Source of the DNA: Buteo buteo
Taxonomy: Eukaryota > Chordata > Aves > Accipitriformes > Accipitridae
Direction of reading: 5' to 3'
Assembly: GCF_964188355.1 (NCBI RefSeq)
Contig: NC_134176.1
Span: 11,547,816 to 11,611,815 of the forward strand
DNA: 64,000 nt
Shown here piece after piece: positions 51,142-62,801 of this stretch (within the stretch, counting starts at the first letter, position 1; the number at the start of each line of letters is the position of its first letter). The translations under genes were made by a program, and so were the position numbers. The notes under the pieces are model-generated. The model made no database searches. It was not told the DNA's origin and was given only the letters and a program-made list of their open reading frames with translations.

Positions 51142-53566
51142 CTTTTTATAGAATAATCAGCTTTTGAAAACGTTTCTGGCAAAAAACCCAAAACATTCAG
51201 CATTGTTTATTTACAGTTGTATTTTCTTTTCCATATAAAAATCTATTTTATTTTTAAAAACTGTGTGTATTAACTGCATATACTTGATCATCACTTCATA
51301 TGTTGGAATACAGAATTCTAAATGACATTGCTAGATTAGAGAAGTGATATCAAGTAAATTGCAAAATTATATATAGAAATGACTCATTGCACAAACAGGT
51401 GGGTGGAGGACAGAAGAACAATTCCAGACAAGCTGTCCAGACAATACACAGGAATAGCACTTAAATAAAAGATGTTGATAGCAGAAAAAGAAACATAATG
51501 AGGAAGCTTAGAGAGTTGCAACACATGTATTTCTCTGAAACGATGCTACAGGCAACGGAATATTACCCAAGAGGGTAGATAACTCAAGATTAGAGCTTGT
51601 ATTTCCAAGAAGAACTTACTTCAGCATTTCTAGTTGCTCCAGAAAAGGCCCAGGTTGTGCATCTTATAAAGTAAGCCTGGAAGAAACAAAAAGTATCTCT
51701 GAAAACTCAACTGGCAAGGCTACATCTAAGTAAGTTATTTTCTTGCAAACAGAGAATGATGGCCTTAGATGACTTAGTGGACATAAGTTCTGTATTTGTT
51801 ATGAGTTTGAAACAGAGAGTTTTGGAATCAGAATAGCAAAGTGGTATCTAATAGAGGAAAGTGGTATTTAATGTTCTGTATCTAATAGCATCCCGTATAT
51901 GAAAAGGAATACAGTGACGCTCACTAGTTGGAAGGAGTTTCTGCCAACACAGCCAGCTTCTACCAACTCAGCAATTACTTCTTAATCTATCCATCAATAC
52001 ATATCAAATCATACTTCTAAGTGTTGTAAAGAGTAACCCTGCCTCTTTGACTATGCTTGGCTGACAGCACCCATTTACTTTATACAGGCCTGCGAGCAGC
52101 CATCAGATATTAATGACTTTGTTACTGTTTTGAAGCTGACAAACTAGCAATATCTGTCCTCATATTATCATTCTCCTGAACTATCCTGGCTCCTGAGGTC
52201 TTTGCTGGTGTGCTGCTGCTGCTGTGTTTTTCATTAATCAATAGACTGCCTTTGTGTTATAGGGGGGAAAGCTGAGTTGCCAAGACTAAGATGACAGAGC
52301 TCACCTTCATGTTGCATTTTGTGAAGGACATTTAAAGCTAGTCAAGTATGGAGCAACAGTTTATGCCAAAGGCAGATGTGGTGCTACCCCACTGAGGAAT
52401 GCAGTCCAGCTAACTTCTAAAAAAGCAAAATTAGGGTTGGTTGGTTTGTTTTTTCCTTTACAGGATTGCAGAAGAAAGAAAAAATTGACAAGATGTAGGT
52501 TTCAGTTTCAGCTTGTCACAGGTCACTCTAGTGTGTAAAAAACGAAGGTGGTGGGTCAGTAGTACTACCAACTTCAGGTATAGTAGTTTAATATATGGTA
52601 TATATGTTCTTTAGCCAATTTAAGGTTGCCTCTAAAGAAAACAGCCTTTTCGACTCTGCGTCAAAGTAACACAAACTACTAAAGCTTTTAATAATCTGAT
52701 GTATCTCCAAGAACCTGTTATCTCTGATGTGATTCCTTTGTGAAGGTGTGTGTCATTGCCAAAGCAACTTGGCTGTTAGTTTTGCCTTTGTAGAAAGGAG
52801 AATTCAGACCAATGGGATTCTCTTAATGTCTTCCCTTTTTCATTAAAAAAGCCTAGGCTTAAAAACTCATTACCTGCCTTTTTTTAAATTACCATTTTCC
52901 CCTGCTGGCACTTTTTATCCTTTGTGAACTCTACATCGCTACTAAGTGAGACTGGTAATTTTATGCTAGCTTCTACTTGAAACATATGCTGAAGAACTAG
53001 CACTGCTGCCTTTACTGTAAGTTACATAGTGTAATCTGCGTGGCAGCTATTAGTGGATATAGAATTATTTAACAATTTTATTCTCTTCCCCAAACTTGCT
53101 CTCATAGCTCCTTCACTAAATTGTATGGCTGGCCTGTTGTTACGATGTGCTAATAAAATATTTTCTTTGCCTGATAAAATACCTCTTTCTGTAGTTGGTT
53201 GACCCTATGAACTACTCATCCCTTTAGCTTTGTATCACGGCACTCCAAACCAAGCAAAGTTATGTAGGGCCACATCCCAGGCAAGACTGCAGTGGGCAAG
53301 TCAACAAAACAGGTCTTAGTAAAGGTCTCAGGGTAGCAAATATTTTAGGGCATCATGTCAGCATTAGATGACTCTTCAACCTTTTCAAGTATGGACGCAT
53401 ATATTCACCTAGCTTGCTGGGAACGACAAAATCAAAAAAGTAAGTGAAAATCAGTGACTTATTGGCCTAGGTCTGACTGCCTGGGTTTGTAGTACTAGCC
53501 TCTTGTGCTTTCTACAAAACTTCTATCGTTCTTATTTAAACAATGGTGTTTTTTTCTTTTATAAAG
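51142..53566. other. Intergenic or intronic, one weak exon-like segment
   Basis: A 46-nt segment at 51625-51670 lies between TTACTTCAG and a donor GTAAGC, and reads FLVAPEKAQVVHLI. It ends in a phase that would fit the second open frame of the candidate exon at 53567. The polypyrimidine tract is poor, so support is weak. Nothing else is seen. Confidence 0.3.
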
Positions 53567-53653
53567 GTGCATAGAAGCAATACAGTTAACTTTGTGGAAA
53601 TGGAGCTCAGCTTCCCAGCAATGGTTGGAGACTCCCAAGACAGAACTTTACAG
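53567..53653 (+). CDS. Candidate internal exon, unidentified plus-strand gene
   Basis: 87 nt between TTTTTTTCTTTTATAAAG and CAG|GTAAAA, both good splice signals. Phase 0 reads VHRSNTVNFVEMELSFPAMV then GDSQDRTLQ. A second frame (CIEAIQLTLWKWSSASQQWL, then ETPKTELY) is also open. In phase 0 it would join in frame to the candidate exon at 54727. No family match is recognised. Confidence 0.3.
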
Positions 53654-54649
53654 GTAAAAACCATCACAGATTATCTTAACTGTACAAGAAAGCAAGTAAT
53701 TACATGCATTAAATCTTGGGGGTGTTTTTTGCATAAAATATTCTACTGTTGAGAAATAGATATACAAAACAAAAACAAACAAGAAAACAAAAAAACTTAG
53801 CAAAACTCAGTCTCAGATGGGAAGGAAATTTTGTTTCAATTTAGTATAAATAAATATATCACCCAGAATAGTTCTTCTAATTTTTATCTACTGTCATATT
53901 ACTGGAGTTGTTCTCAGGTGAATGACTACTTACCTAATGAGAGGACTGAGAGACAACAGTCTGACCTTTAACTCTAGGGCATTAATCCAGCTATGTATAC
54001 CTCAGTTTCTTCAACTATAAAATAGGGATAATACTGGCAAATCTCACAGGACATTATAAAAATAAATACTTTTATAGACGCTTTAGCAGTGAGAAGTAAT
54101 GTGTGAGAATATTCAAGTATATTCATTGTAAGGCAGTATAATAAAGATGATTTGTATGCTAGATATGTTCATTAAAGACACTGAAAAATATTTTTTTAGT
54201 TTAAAATAGTGTAAACCAGGAAAAAAAACCCTGTAAGCTGCATGCAACAAATGAATGTACTGTGCATTATTTATCAGAAAAAGCTAACCCAAATGCATGA
54301 AAATCCTCCACTTACAATTTATTTTTAGGGAGAAAACTGTCGTGAAATTCTTTTTTCATTAATTTGCTGATAGTTGTTAAAAAAGCCGTGTGTTATTCTC
54401 TTAAGTATGACATTTTAGCAGTATTCATTGTCTATTTGGGGTTTGGAGGGTTTGGGTTGTTTGTTTCTTTAACGCAGTTCCCACTTAACACTCACTCTGC
54501 AGTCTTTCTAATCCTGTTTGATTCACAACATTCTGAACAACTGAAACAATGTAAACAAGCAGAAAATTCAGTCATTAAACTTTTTTTTCCTTCCCAACCT
54601 TGCAGCTAAAGGTCATGTTGACAGACTGTATAGCTGGTACCTGGCTGTC

Positions 54650-54880
54650 GGAAACCAGGAACACTGTAGAGTTTAAAACTAATGATTCTTTTCACATGAT
54701 TTTCATGATATTTTTTTTTTACTCAGAGTAGCATTGCAAAGGGAAAAAATACAACAATTAAGAATGCTTTGAGATCTGTGCTAGAAATAAATGAAGTGGA
54801 ATGTGTTTCTTTGTGACCATGATACATAACAGGAATTAGCTGCACACTTCTCGTTCTTTTGAAAAAAATGGTTTTCTGGT
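54650..54880 (+). repeat. Inverted-repeat arm B
   Basis: Partner of 49500-49690 in opposite orientation, about 5 kb apart, with a solo LTR (49993-51136) inserted between them. Core identity is very high while both flanks drop to roughly 70% by eye. The arm ends abruptly at a CR1 insertion. Confidence 0.85.
54727..54816 (+). CDS. Candidate terminal coding exon of an unidentified plus-strand gene
   Basis: The acceptor is excellent: GATATTTTTTTTTTTACTCAG. The phase-0 frame then reads SSIAKGKNTTIKNALRSVLE, INEVECVSL and a TGA stop, 29 residues. The other two frames close early (one after 14 codons, one at once). The exon coincides almost exactly with the strongly conserved core shared with the inverted copy at 49571-49642. 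I do not recognise the protein. It could also be part of an unclassified repeat family. Confidence 0.35.
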   Translation, partial: SSIAKGKNTTIKNALRSVLEINEVECVSL

Positions 54881-55129
54881 GGTGCCCAGTGCAAGAGCAA
54901 GAGGTAATGGGAACAATCTGAAACACAGGAGGTACCGTCTGAACATCAGGAAACACTTTTTCACTGTGAGGGTGATGGAGCACTGGCACAGGTTGCCCAA
55001 GGAGGTTGTGGAGTCTCCATCCCTGGGGATACTCAAAAGCCATCCGGACATGGTCCTGGGCAGCAGGGGGGTTGGAGAAGATGACCTCCAGAGGTCCTTC
55101 CACCCTCAACCTTTCTGTGATGCTGTGAT
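54881..55129 (+). mobile_element. CR1 LINE 3' end
   Basis: Typical CR1 terminal sequence. It includes a diverged C-terminal coding block (HRRYRLNIRKHFFTVRVMEH then WHRLPKEVVESPSLGILKSH) and ends in the short CTGTGATGCTGTGATG repeat. It inserted directly 3' of the inverted-repeat arm at 54650-54880. Confidence 0.9.
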
Positions 55130-58100
55130 GAAGAGGCTTGTCTGGGATGTGTGTTTCAAGACTGACCGTCAGTACATTCTCCGATTTGGGGTATACAGTT
55201 CATGCTATAGTATCATAATGACCTTTTCTAGTCTTAAAATTCTGATTTATTTAAGTAGTATTTTTGAAGGTGATGGACTCTTCATAAATGCTGAATGATA
55301 TTAGGCCTGGTTTAAAGAATTCATAGTGTAGCTGCCTATAACATTGAACAGGGTAAACAGCAACAGAAGCAAGCCGGAAGAACACAGGTTTTCTCTTTTC
55401 CTCTGCATACTGCTGGTACACTACTTAGACTTTAAGCAGCAAGATAATTTACGTGTGCATATCAAGATGGGAGGGAATCTCATATACCTGGGAAGGGATT
55501 TTGGCAGGTGGAATGGTTTTGATTGTGCAGTGGGTAGATGAAAGTGAAAGATAATTTTTGAATGCAGAAGAGTGTTGAAGATGGGGGAAAATGATGAAAA
55601 ATGATGGAAGCAGCAAGAATGTGTATTTTTCCTCCTGAGCTGGTGGTTGAAAAAGGTGAATGGCAGGGGAAGGTAAGGATTAGCCAGAGATTGACCACCT
55701 AGCTAAGCTTCAAGGTTTTGCTTAGGGGGTTCTGTACCTCTAAGGGCCACCCATGAAGCATTTTGGTCGAGGTTGAAAAGGGAGCTGGGGAAAAGAAAAG
55801 AATCTGCTGTGGATCTCCCTACAGAAAGCCTGTTGCTAGTCAGTTGGTGCCTGGAGTGCCCAGATTTCTGCCTAGCTCCAGCTTCCATTTTTACTTCTTG
55901 TCAAAGTGCAGTTGACCTAAAATCATATGTCTATTAGCTGTACCAGCTGTTACCCCAAGTACACAGAGGGTGCCAAAAGATTAGGGAAGTGTTATCTCTG
56001 GTTCCTAAATTGATTCTTTATTGTGCTTGAGAGCACTTGCTCTACAGTTATTTCAGTAGAATCATGTTGTTATGATGAACACCTTTAGTGAAAGACAAAA
56101 GGAGAGAATTATTAAAAATCAGTAAAAAACCTGGACATTTTAGTCACTTGGGAGTTATACCAGCCTTTAATAAAGCTGTAGTTGCGAAATCGAACAATTT
56201 CAAAAGAGTTTGGGCTTCCTTGTGGAAATTCAGCACTGACCACAAGGCGAGGTTAGGGCTGGCAGCTGTTTCTTGGCACGAGGATGAGCTCTTGGCTCTT
56301 TCTTGAGCCAGTGGGGCACCGTGGGGCCTTTTCCAAAGGGACAGAGAGCAGAGCTTGGGTGCTGATGCTTACTATGGGACTCACCATTGGACTGGTGAGC
56401 CGGCACGCAAGCTGAGGTGAGTGGGGCAGGAGTGAGCTGCATGCACCATGTGCCTTCCTGAAGGGTTATAGCCTTCACTCCTCCCAAGCAAGTCCCTCCC
56501 TCCCAGTGAATCACCTGGGGACAGAGAGGAGTGGGGTTGCCACTTGGTTCAGGGGAAAGAGGGAGGTAAACAGTATGCTCCAAATGCAGGTACCCATTTC
56601 CTCTTACCCTCCAGAAAGTGCTGGGACTGCTTTCTCCCCCCAAAAAACTGCAATCAAGATGACTTCTCTCACAGTTGGATGAGTTCACATCCTTTTCATG
56701 CAATGCTTATGAAACTTGTCTCCTCTCTCCTTGCCAGTCAGAGCGATAAGCCCCAGGTGTGGGCTGTGATAGTTTTCTTTTTTTCCTCCTGTATTTGGTT
56801 TTCATGTGCTCCATGGAGGGTTTTAAAATCTTTTGCTTCTCTCATTTTGTTTTCTTCCTAAACAGAATAAAACACCCAGGGGTAACTTTCTCCCTGGATA
56901 CTTGTGTTTAAAAAAGGAATGGTACAGCTGTCTGCAATATTTCAACATTTACAAAGCTCTTTTTTTTTTTTTGTCTGTTAGTAGTGAAAATCTAGACTGC
57001 ATAGTCAGTAAATGAACAGCACAGAGAATGCATATGTATCTCTGGGCCTTTTTTGGTCTAGCTTTTTAATAAGGACAGAAAGCACACATTTAAAAGACAG
57101 GAAAGTAGAAAAGATTTTATTAGGATTCTTGATATGGACAGTATCTTCCACAGCACATATCTCAAGAGATCACAGAAAATAGAGGTAGAAAGTTCCTCTG
57201 CTTGCTCTAGTTTAAAATGTTAGCTCTCTCTTGAACTAGTTCTACTTAGTCTGGATAGCAATCATGTGCAGACACTCCTGCCCAACCACGAGCTAAGTTG
57301 GGAATTGATCAGGCACACTTCAAATGTGACTATTTTACATGTTCTCTAAGGAATAGATATTTCTTGGATTTTATTTTTTAAGTAGAAGATAAGGAAGTAG
57401 AAAATACACTGGGAAAAAAACCAAAGTGATTGCTGCTGATAGCAAGTCCTAAAATTAGAATAGTTACTGAAGCCAATACATTAGGAGAGACCCCCCCCAC
57501 AGGATGCCAGTGCTACAGGATGAGTAACCTACCCAGAGGAAGCACAGCCTGCAATACTTGTGAGCTTCCAGAGAGTACATGAGTGCTTCTGGAAGTCAGA
57601 TTTCACACTTGCTAAATGAATGCTTTCAGCTGAAGTGTACAAACAATAGTAAAACACATCTAGAGATGGATGTTTTGTAATACTATGTTGCAAACCTTTG
57701 TATCACAATCCAGAATCAGAATTGAAAGGACTTCTTGCATACTTCCTCTATGCATACATGCAAGATAGCAAGTTCAATTCACCACTTTTGTGTCATGCTT
57801 CTGAAAGCATTCACTGATGATGCTATAATTATCATTTTCACATTAAAATGTAAGTTTTGTCTTAGTTTTACTGCTGCCAGATTTCAAGTTACTGTTTTTC
57901 AATTTATTTGAACTGAGACAGTCCTTAATTTTTTTCCTCTGTATTTTTCTGCTACAACAAGGTAGTTTCATGTGATTGCTTGACAAGTATAAATCCAGTT
58001 ATACTTAATGTAGAACTTTTTGCAAGCATGGTATGACATAATTCTTGTATTTACCTCACATTAAGTATTGATATGCAGTCAACTTGAGCTGGCTACCTTT

Positions 58101-58310
58101 TGATAAAAGTTTTCCCAGTTCAGGATAATTTCAGTAACTAGTTTTAATATAATCTGGAGTAGTTTTTGTCTGAAGTAAATTAAAAACTACCATAAACTGT
58201 TCTGAAACATAGGGAGATTATGACTTAGGGCCACACTACCTGCTGTAAGAAGTAGTTCAATGGCTATAGTTTACAATAGATTTTTTATGATAAAACTTTG
58301 TTCTTTATAG
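55130..58310. other. No feature recognised
   Basis: AT-rich sequence between the CR1 3' end and the ASPG exon-3 copy. It was searched by eye on the plus strand for a copy of ASPG exon 2; none was found. Confidence 0.6.
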
Positions 58311-58413
58311 TCTCTCTAAATACAAGATCTATGCAATGCCAGAATATGCACCACTGCTCAATTCATGTAACGTGACAGTAGAAGACTTGGCCAAAATAGC
58401 CAAGTATCCTGAG
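58311..58413 (+). pseudogene. Diverged copy of ASPG exon 3 on the opposite strand
   Basis: After an acceptor TTCTTTATAG, the frame reads SKYKIYAMPEYAPLLNSCNV then TVEDLAKIAKYPE. ASPG exon 3 has LSPLLDSSNMTPEDWAKIAKKLE at the same place. The last 21 residues match at 14 positions, and the nucleotides at about 70%. It is 9 nt shorter (an in-frame loss), keeps the same acceptor phase, and has no stop. The donor is lost: GAG|GTA in ASPG is GAG|ATA here. It is either a remnant of an inverted ASPG duplicate or an exon of a diverged paralogue. Confidence 0.8.
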
Positions 58414-61400
58414 ATAATGGACATGGTCTTCAGCTCTCTTATTCTCTTTTATTTAGTGCTGGGGGTAAATAGGGGATGGGTTGTATATTTGTGGATTAGT
58501 GATTTATGGGATTGGACTAAAAATGAACTTCTGGCCTGGAGAGGCTGTTAGCACTAGCAGGCATTTACAGAAAAATGACCTTTGACGTCTTGTCTTCTTA
58601 TAAAGAAAGTTAGAGGCTAAGGGAAACTTCTATAGGCCTACACTACAAAGCTGTGGCTGCAATGTGGTTTTCTACCTTTTAGTGTCAGGAAAGAGAAACA
58701 TGAGGTAGGAATTTTTGTGATTCAAGCAGGGGTGGGGCAGTGTACAGGAATCTGGACCATGTGGTCCAGGTTCCCATGTTACCTGATAGAAGAACATGGG
58801 GATTCACCAACAAAGGCTCTGGTCTTTTATTTATGCAACTCTGAACTGTGTGAGTGGCTACCAAAATATCAACTAATAACAGACTGAATTCCAACTAGAC
58901 ACACCCAATACTGAGGACTGTAGCAAGCACCCTAACAGTTGTAATTAAACATAATTTCTAAGAGCTCCAGCCAATCTAAAACCCAGCTAGTTTTTAAAGT
59001 ACAGTACTTTAAGGGCCCATGGGAAGGGTAGGATGGTTCTTTCTAACCCTCAACAAAATATGGAATTGTGAACTTCCCCAGAATGCCTCGTTGCACATTT
59101 AAGGCCATCTTTGATGCTGTGCAAGGCTCTGATGCTCTTCGACACTGTAAGCAGCCAAGCATGCAAGTGGTGTTAATTGGCACTCTCCCTCACTGTCTCC
59201 CTCACTAAACTTTTAAGTGGGTATTACTCAGAAAGGCAGAATGGAACTTGAATTTAACAACGTTGCTTTTAGTGCAGTTCTTAGGAAGGATCTTACTTCC
59301 TTCAATACAGCCAAGAAGCCTGGCTCAGGAAGGCCAGCCAAGAGAAAGGGAAATGCCACATTTGACAATCCACCACTCCTATTTCACGCTTTCTCACTTT
59401 GTTATCTGTAGAAAGGCTAATAACAAATAGTGAAACATTAGAAATAGTAAGGTTCCAGAGAATGTCTGAGATATGCTAAGGTTGAAAAATGACTTGCCAA
59501 ACAAACAAGATCTTAAAAGCAACAATAAGGGAAAACCAGACTTAACTGAGATGAAACTGAGATGATGTTAAATTCTGGAGAAAGATGCATTTCCATGTTT
59601 CTTCCCCCCCTCCCCATTGTTAGCAACACCTTGATGTGATGACTGTCGTATTGTTCTATTAATTGTTACTGTAACTTAAACTCAGCCAGTACATTGAGTT
59701 ACTTATGCTGGCGTTTCAACTGAGTTTGAACAGAGTGCAAAATCGATGAGCTAAGAAAATACTGAGCCAGCATAACGAACACCACATAGGAAAAAATAAT
59801 GCAACAGTGGTGTGATTAAGACAGCTATAAACAGAAGAAAAGGAACAAGGCCTCTCCGTTCCTTAGAAGTGATTTCACCAGAGCAAGGAAGAACAAAACC
59901 TGCAAGGTGACATCACCATGACCAAGGGCAGAGCAGACAGGGCTCTTTGGAGTGGACGAGACTCAGTGAAACATGGGCTGGGCAGGCTGTGGAAAAGACA
60001 AACCTGAAAATCATCAAGGTGGCATCAGCAGAAGAGGACCAGTGTAGATCTCAGGGGAAGAAAACAGAGTCCTGTTGAGGACAACATCTTCTCCAAACCA
60101 CCTCAATGCAGGTAGGTTTGCTAATGCAGGTTGGGTAACAGGACAGGTAAGAAAAATCTAAGAAGAAAGATATTTCTGACTTGTTATTCAAAAGCTACGT
60201 TATATTTGACAGATGTTTTTTCTCTTCAACTGCTAGTCTATATATCCCTTCAGACTTTCTTCTTGTGCCACAGGTACTCCAGAATGGAGAACTGTTTTAA
60301 CCTCATCAGCACACAGCGCTCTCTCCCTGGCCTTCACCTCCTGCCAACAAGCTGGTGTATTGGTTATAGCATACTCCATGTCCTCTGTGGGGCTGATCAC
60401 GTGCACATGCTTTATTAACTCATCCTGGCATTTGTTCCCTTTTTCTACTTGTATGTCAGGACATTTTTTATTATTAATTTTATTTCATTTTCTAATGCCC
60501 TTAAAAAACATCAGCAGTTTATCTTGCCTGCAGTCTCTGCAAGGCCTGGGACTCATGCTGCACTTTGGTGTTCATGTACCCTGTCTGCCTTCTTCCAATT
60601 GTATTTTAGTTCTTGATGCCAAACCACTTACCTTACTTTGCCTAAAGCCATATTCAGCCTGCACCCTTACAGTGCCTACAGCCTAGAGCCAGACTGTACT
60701 CTTGAGTACCAAGTGCAGGATCTGTTCCTAACTTACACCCTGCAGGTAAAGGAGAGGTAACTGCAGAAACTTCTCCTAAGTCATTTGAGTGCTGCTCTAG
60801 ACTTGCCATGTCTGGATTAGCGTCTTTTTTGTCATCAGTGGTTTTTCTAGAGCTATGCTTCCAAGGCTGAGACAGGATAGTTTCTTGGCCAAATACCCAC
60901 AGACCTATGCAGTGACTTAGCCAATACAGCCAGCTTTGAGATGCGATTTCCCTGTCTCAAAATGGTGATCAGTGATGCACAGAACCTAACCCTTCACATT
61001 TCAGGCAGAACTAAAAAAAGGCAAGGATTAACCAACTGAATCCTGAAAGAACCAGGAGGTGAGCAGCCCTTCTTGTAGAGTAGTCTACCTAGTAGTTCCG
61101 CTAGTATTTCACATCAGGATTTTTCTTAGCATTTGCACTGGGGCTTTTAGCATTACTGATTGTTTCTCTGAGACATGCCACCTATGGCAGCCACCCAATT
61201 CTTGTGGATTCAGCACCGTTTAACCTCAGAATACCTCAATGCCATTGTAATTGCAGTGGGTCTCTGCTCTGACAGAGTTTTGGTCCCACCCACCCCTCAA
61301 AGAAAGGGGAGTTAAACTTGCACAGCCCAGTTATGCAAGTTTCTGCAGTCTGGTAACCACTGCAGCATTTGTATGCAACTTAACAGCATCTGCTTCCCAT

Positions 61401-61415
61401 CCTTGTGGCCCTTGT
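58414..61415. other. No feature recognised between the two ASPG-like segments
   Basis: 3.0 kb. It would be the intron of the putative inverted ASPG copy. No convincing exon or repeat is identified. Confidence 0.6.
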
Positions 61416-61463
61416 CACTATAATCGGCTGAGAGGAACCGATGGCACAGCATATACCCTGACC
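61416..61463 (+). pseudogene. Possible remnant of ASPG exon 4 (catalytic GTD motif)
   Basis: The frame reads HYNRLRGTDGTAYTLT then a stop. ASPG exon 4 reads HYEKYDGFVILHGTDTMAYTAS, so six residues would be deleted. The GGCACTGATACC-to-CCTATAC stretch matches at about 16 of 23 bases. It lies 3.0 kb after the exon-3 copy, close to the 2.8-kb ASPG intron 3. The match is short and could be chance; it is supported mainly by strand, order and spacing. Confidence 0.35.
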
Positions 61464-62144
61464 TAGGTATTCTCTGTTAGCAAATCAAACACAGCAGAAC
61501 TTGAAATACCAAAACCAACCAAAAAACTTAAGTATTTTTTTAGCTCATAGTCAACCATTGCGAATGCTGGATGTATACTATGCCTTTCAGAAAATTCTGG
61601 TTACTATTAAATTGTTAACTTACTAACTACTAATTATTAAACTAATTAGTTGAAACTAGATGCCTGTCTTTTAGATAGCTAAATTCAGTAAGATGATGAA
61701 TCCCACCTCTGAGGTATATTAATTAGCATTGAAGGTATATTAAATGAAGAAGAAGGGTATTGATGCTGAATGCAAACAGCTGACTTGGGTTGACCCAACA
61801 CTGTGTGTTCATAATAGCTTAAAAGAACTCAAAGAGATTATGAACGTATTTTATTGTCATAGAGTGATAGTAATGTTATCACTGTCTCTTGGGGCAAGAA
61901 CGACAGACTTTAAACTAAGGCTAAAATCGTTCCAGCCCAACAAATTCCACATCACTGTCTGTTGTGACAGCCTCACAAAGAGAAATTGATAAACTCTCTC
62001 AGATACAGCACACACATTTATCTCTCCACTTTAGGCTTCTCAAATTTCCTCCAGAGTCAAGGCTTCATATAGTGTATCTCTTGAACTGTAGTTCCAAAAG
62101 GTATTGCATTTCACATGCTCTATCATTTTTTAACACTATCCTTT

Positions 62145-62174
62145 TTATTATTATTATTACTATTATTATTATTT
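62145..62174. repeat. ATT microsatellite
   Basis: TTATTATTATTATTA with one C interruption, then TTATTATTATTATT. Confidence 0.9.
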
Positions 62175-62707
62175 ACTGATCTGAAGATTGAACGAATAGG
62201 CTGGCAGACAGAAGTCTTCTGTGAACCTCATTTATTTGTTCTAATCTAGATGTAACCAGTGTACGTAGTAATCTAGGAAAAACGCAAGATTTCAGTGTAA
62301 ACCAAAAGAGTATCTGTGCTATTTACCAAAGCTATTATCAGCTCAAATTATTCATAATTAATTGAAATTCTCTTCAGATACTAATTTACAGAAGAAATGA
62401 GAAGTCATTGATCGCATTAGCAACTAGAGGTTTTTTTTAGAATGTATTTGTCTATAAACACATCCAGCTACAGAGGTGCATACACCTTATGTTGTAGTTG
62501 GAATCCTTTTGGCCAGGCATATCTGTATTTGCATGGTACACCTGCACCCTGAAGTCCTTCACCTCCTACAGAAGACCTGAGGGCAGAACACCAGCTGTGC
62601 ATCCACCTCTTTTTAACTGCAGAATCCTATATAAGCAGAGTTATGAGGCAGTGGAAGAGAGTAAGACAAGAAACACAGACTACATATCCTGAGCAACTCT
62701 CTTTAGT

Positions 62708-62796
62708 TGTTGTTGCTTAACCCCAGCCCATAACTAAGCACCATGCAACCAGCTACTAGGAAGAAAATTAACTCTATCCCAGCCAAAATCAGGACT
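62708..62796 (-). mobile_element. 89-bp mini-LTR, same family as 37300-37892
   Basis: Plus-strand ends TGTTGTTGCTTAACCCCAGC and ACTCTATCCCAGCCAAAATC match both termini of the intron-1 LTR, but about 500 bp of interior is absent. TTAGT lies on both sides (62703-62707 and 62797-62801), a 5-bp target duplication. The sense direction is minus. Confidence 0.75.
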
Positions 62797-62801
62797 TTAG
62801 T

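Noticed and set aside
53567..53653. Similarity of VHRSN...FPAM to ASPG exon 7 (VHTNM...FPGI)
   Set aside because: Only VH, one N and FP align, an insertion is needed, and the order relative to the exon-3 copy would be wrong.
54723..55109. 128-codon minus-strand frame
   Set aside because: It is made of antisense CR1 3' end joined to the antisense of the inverted-repeat core.
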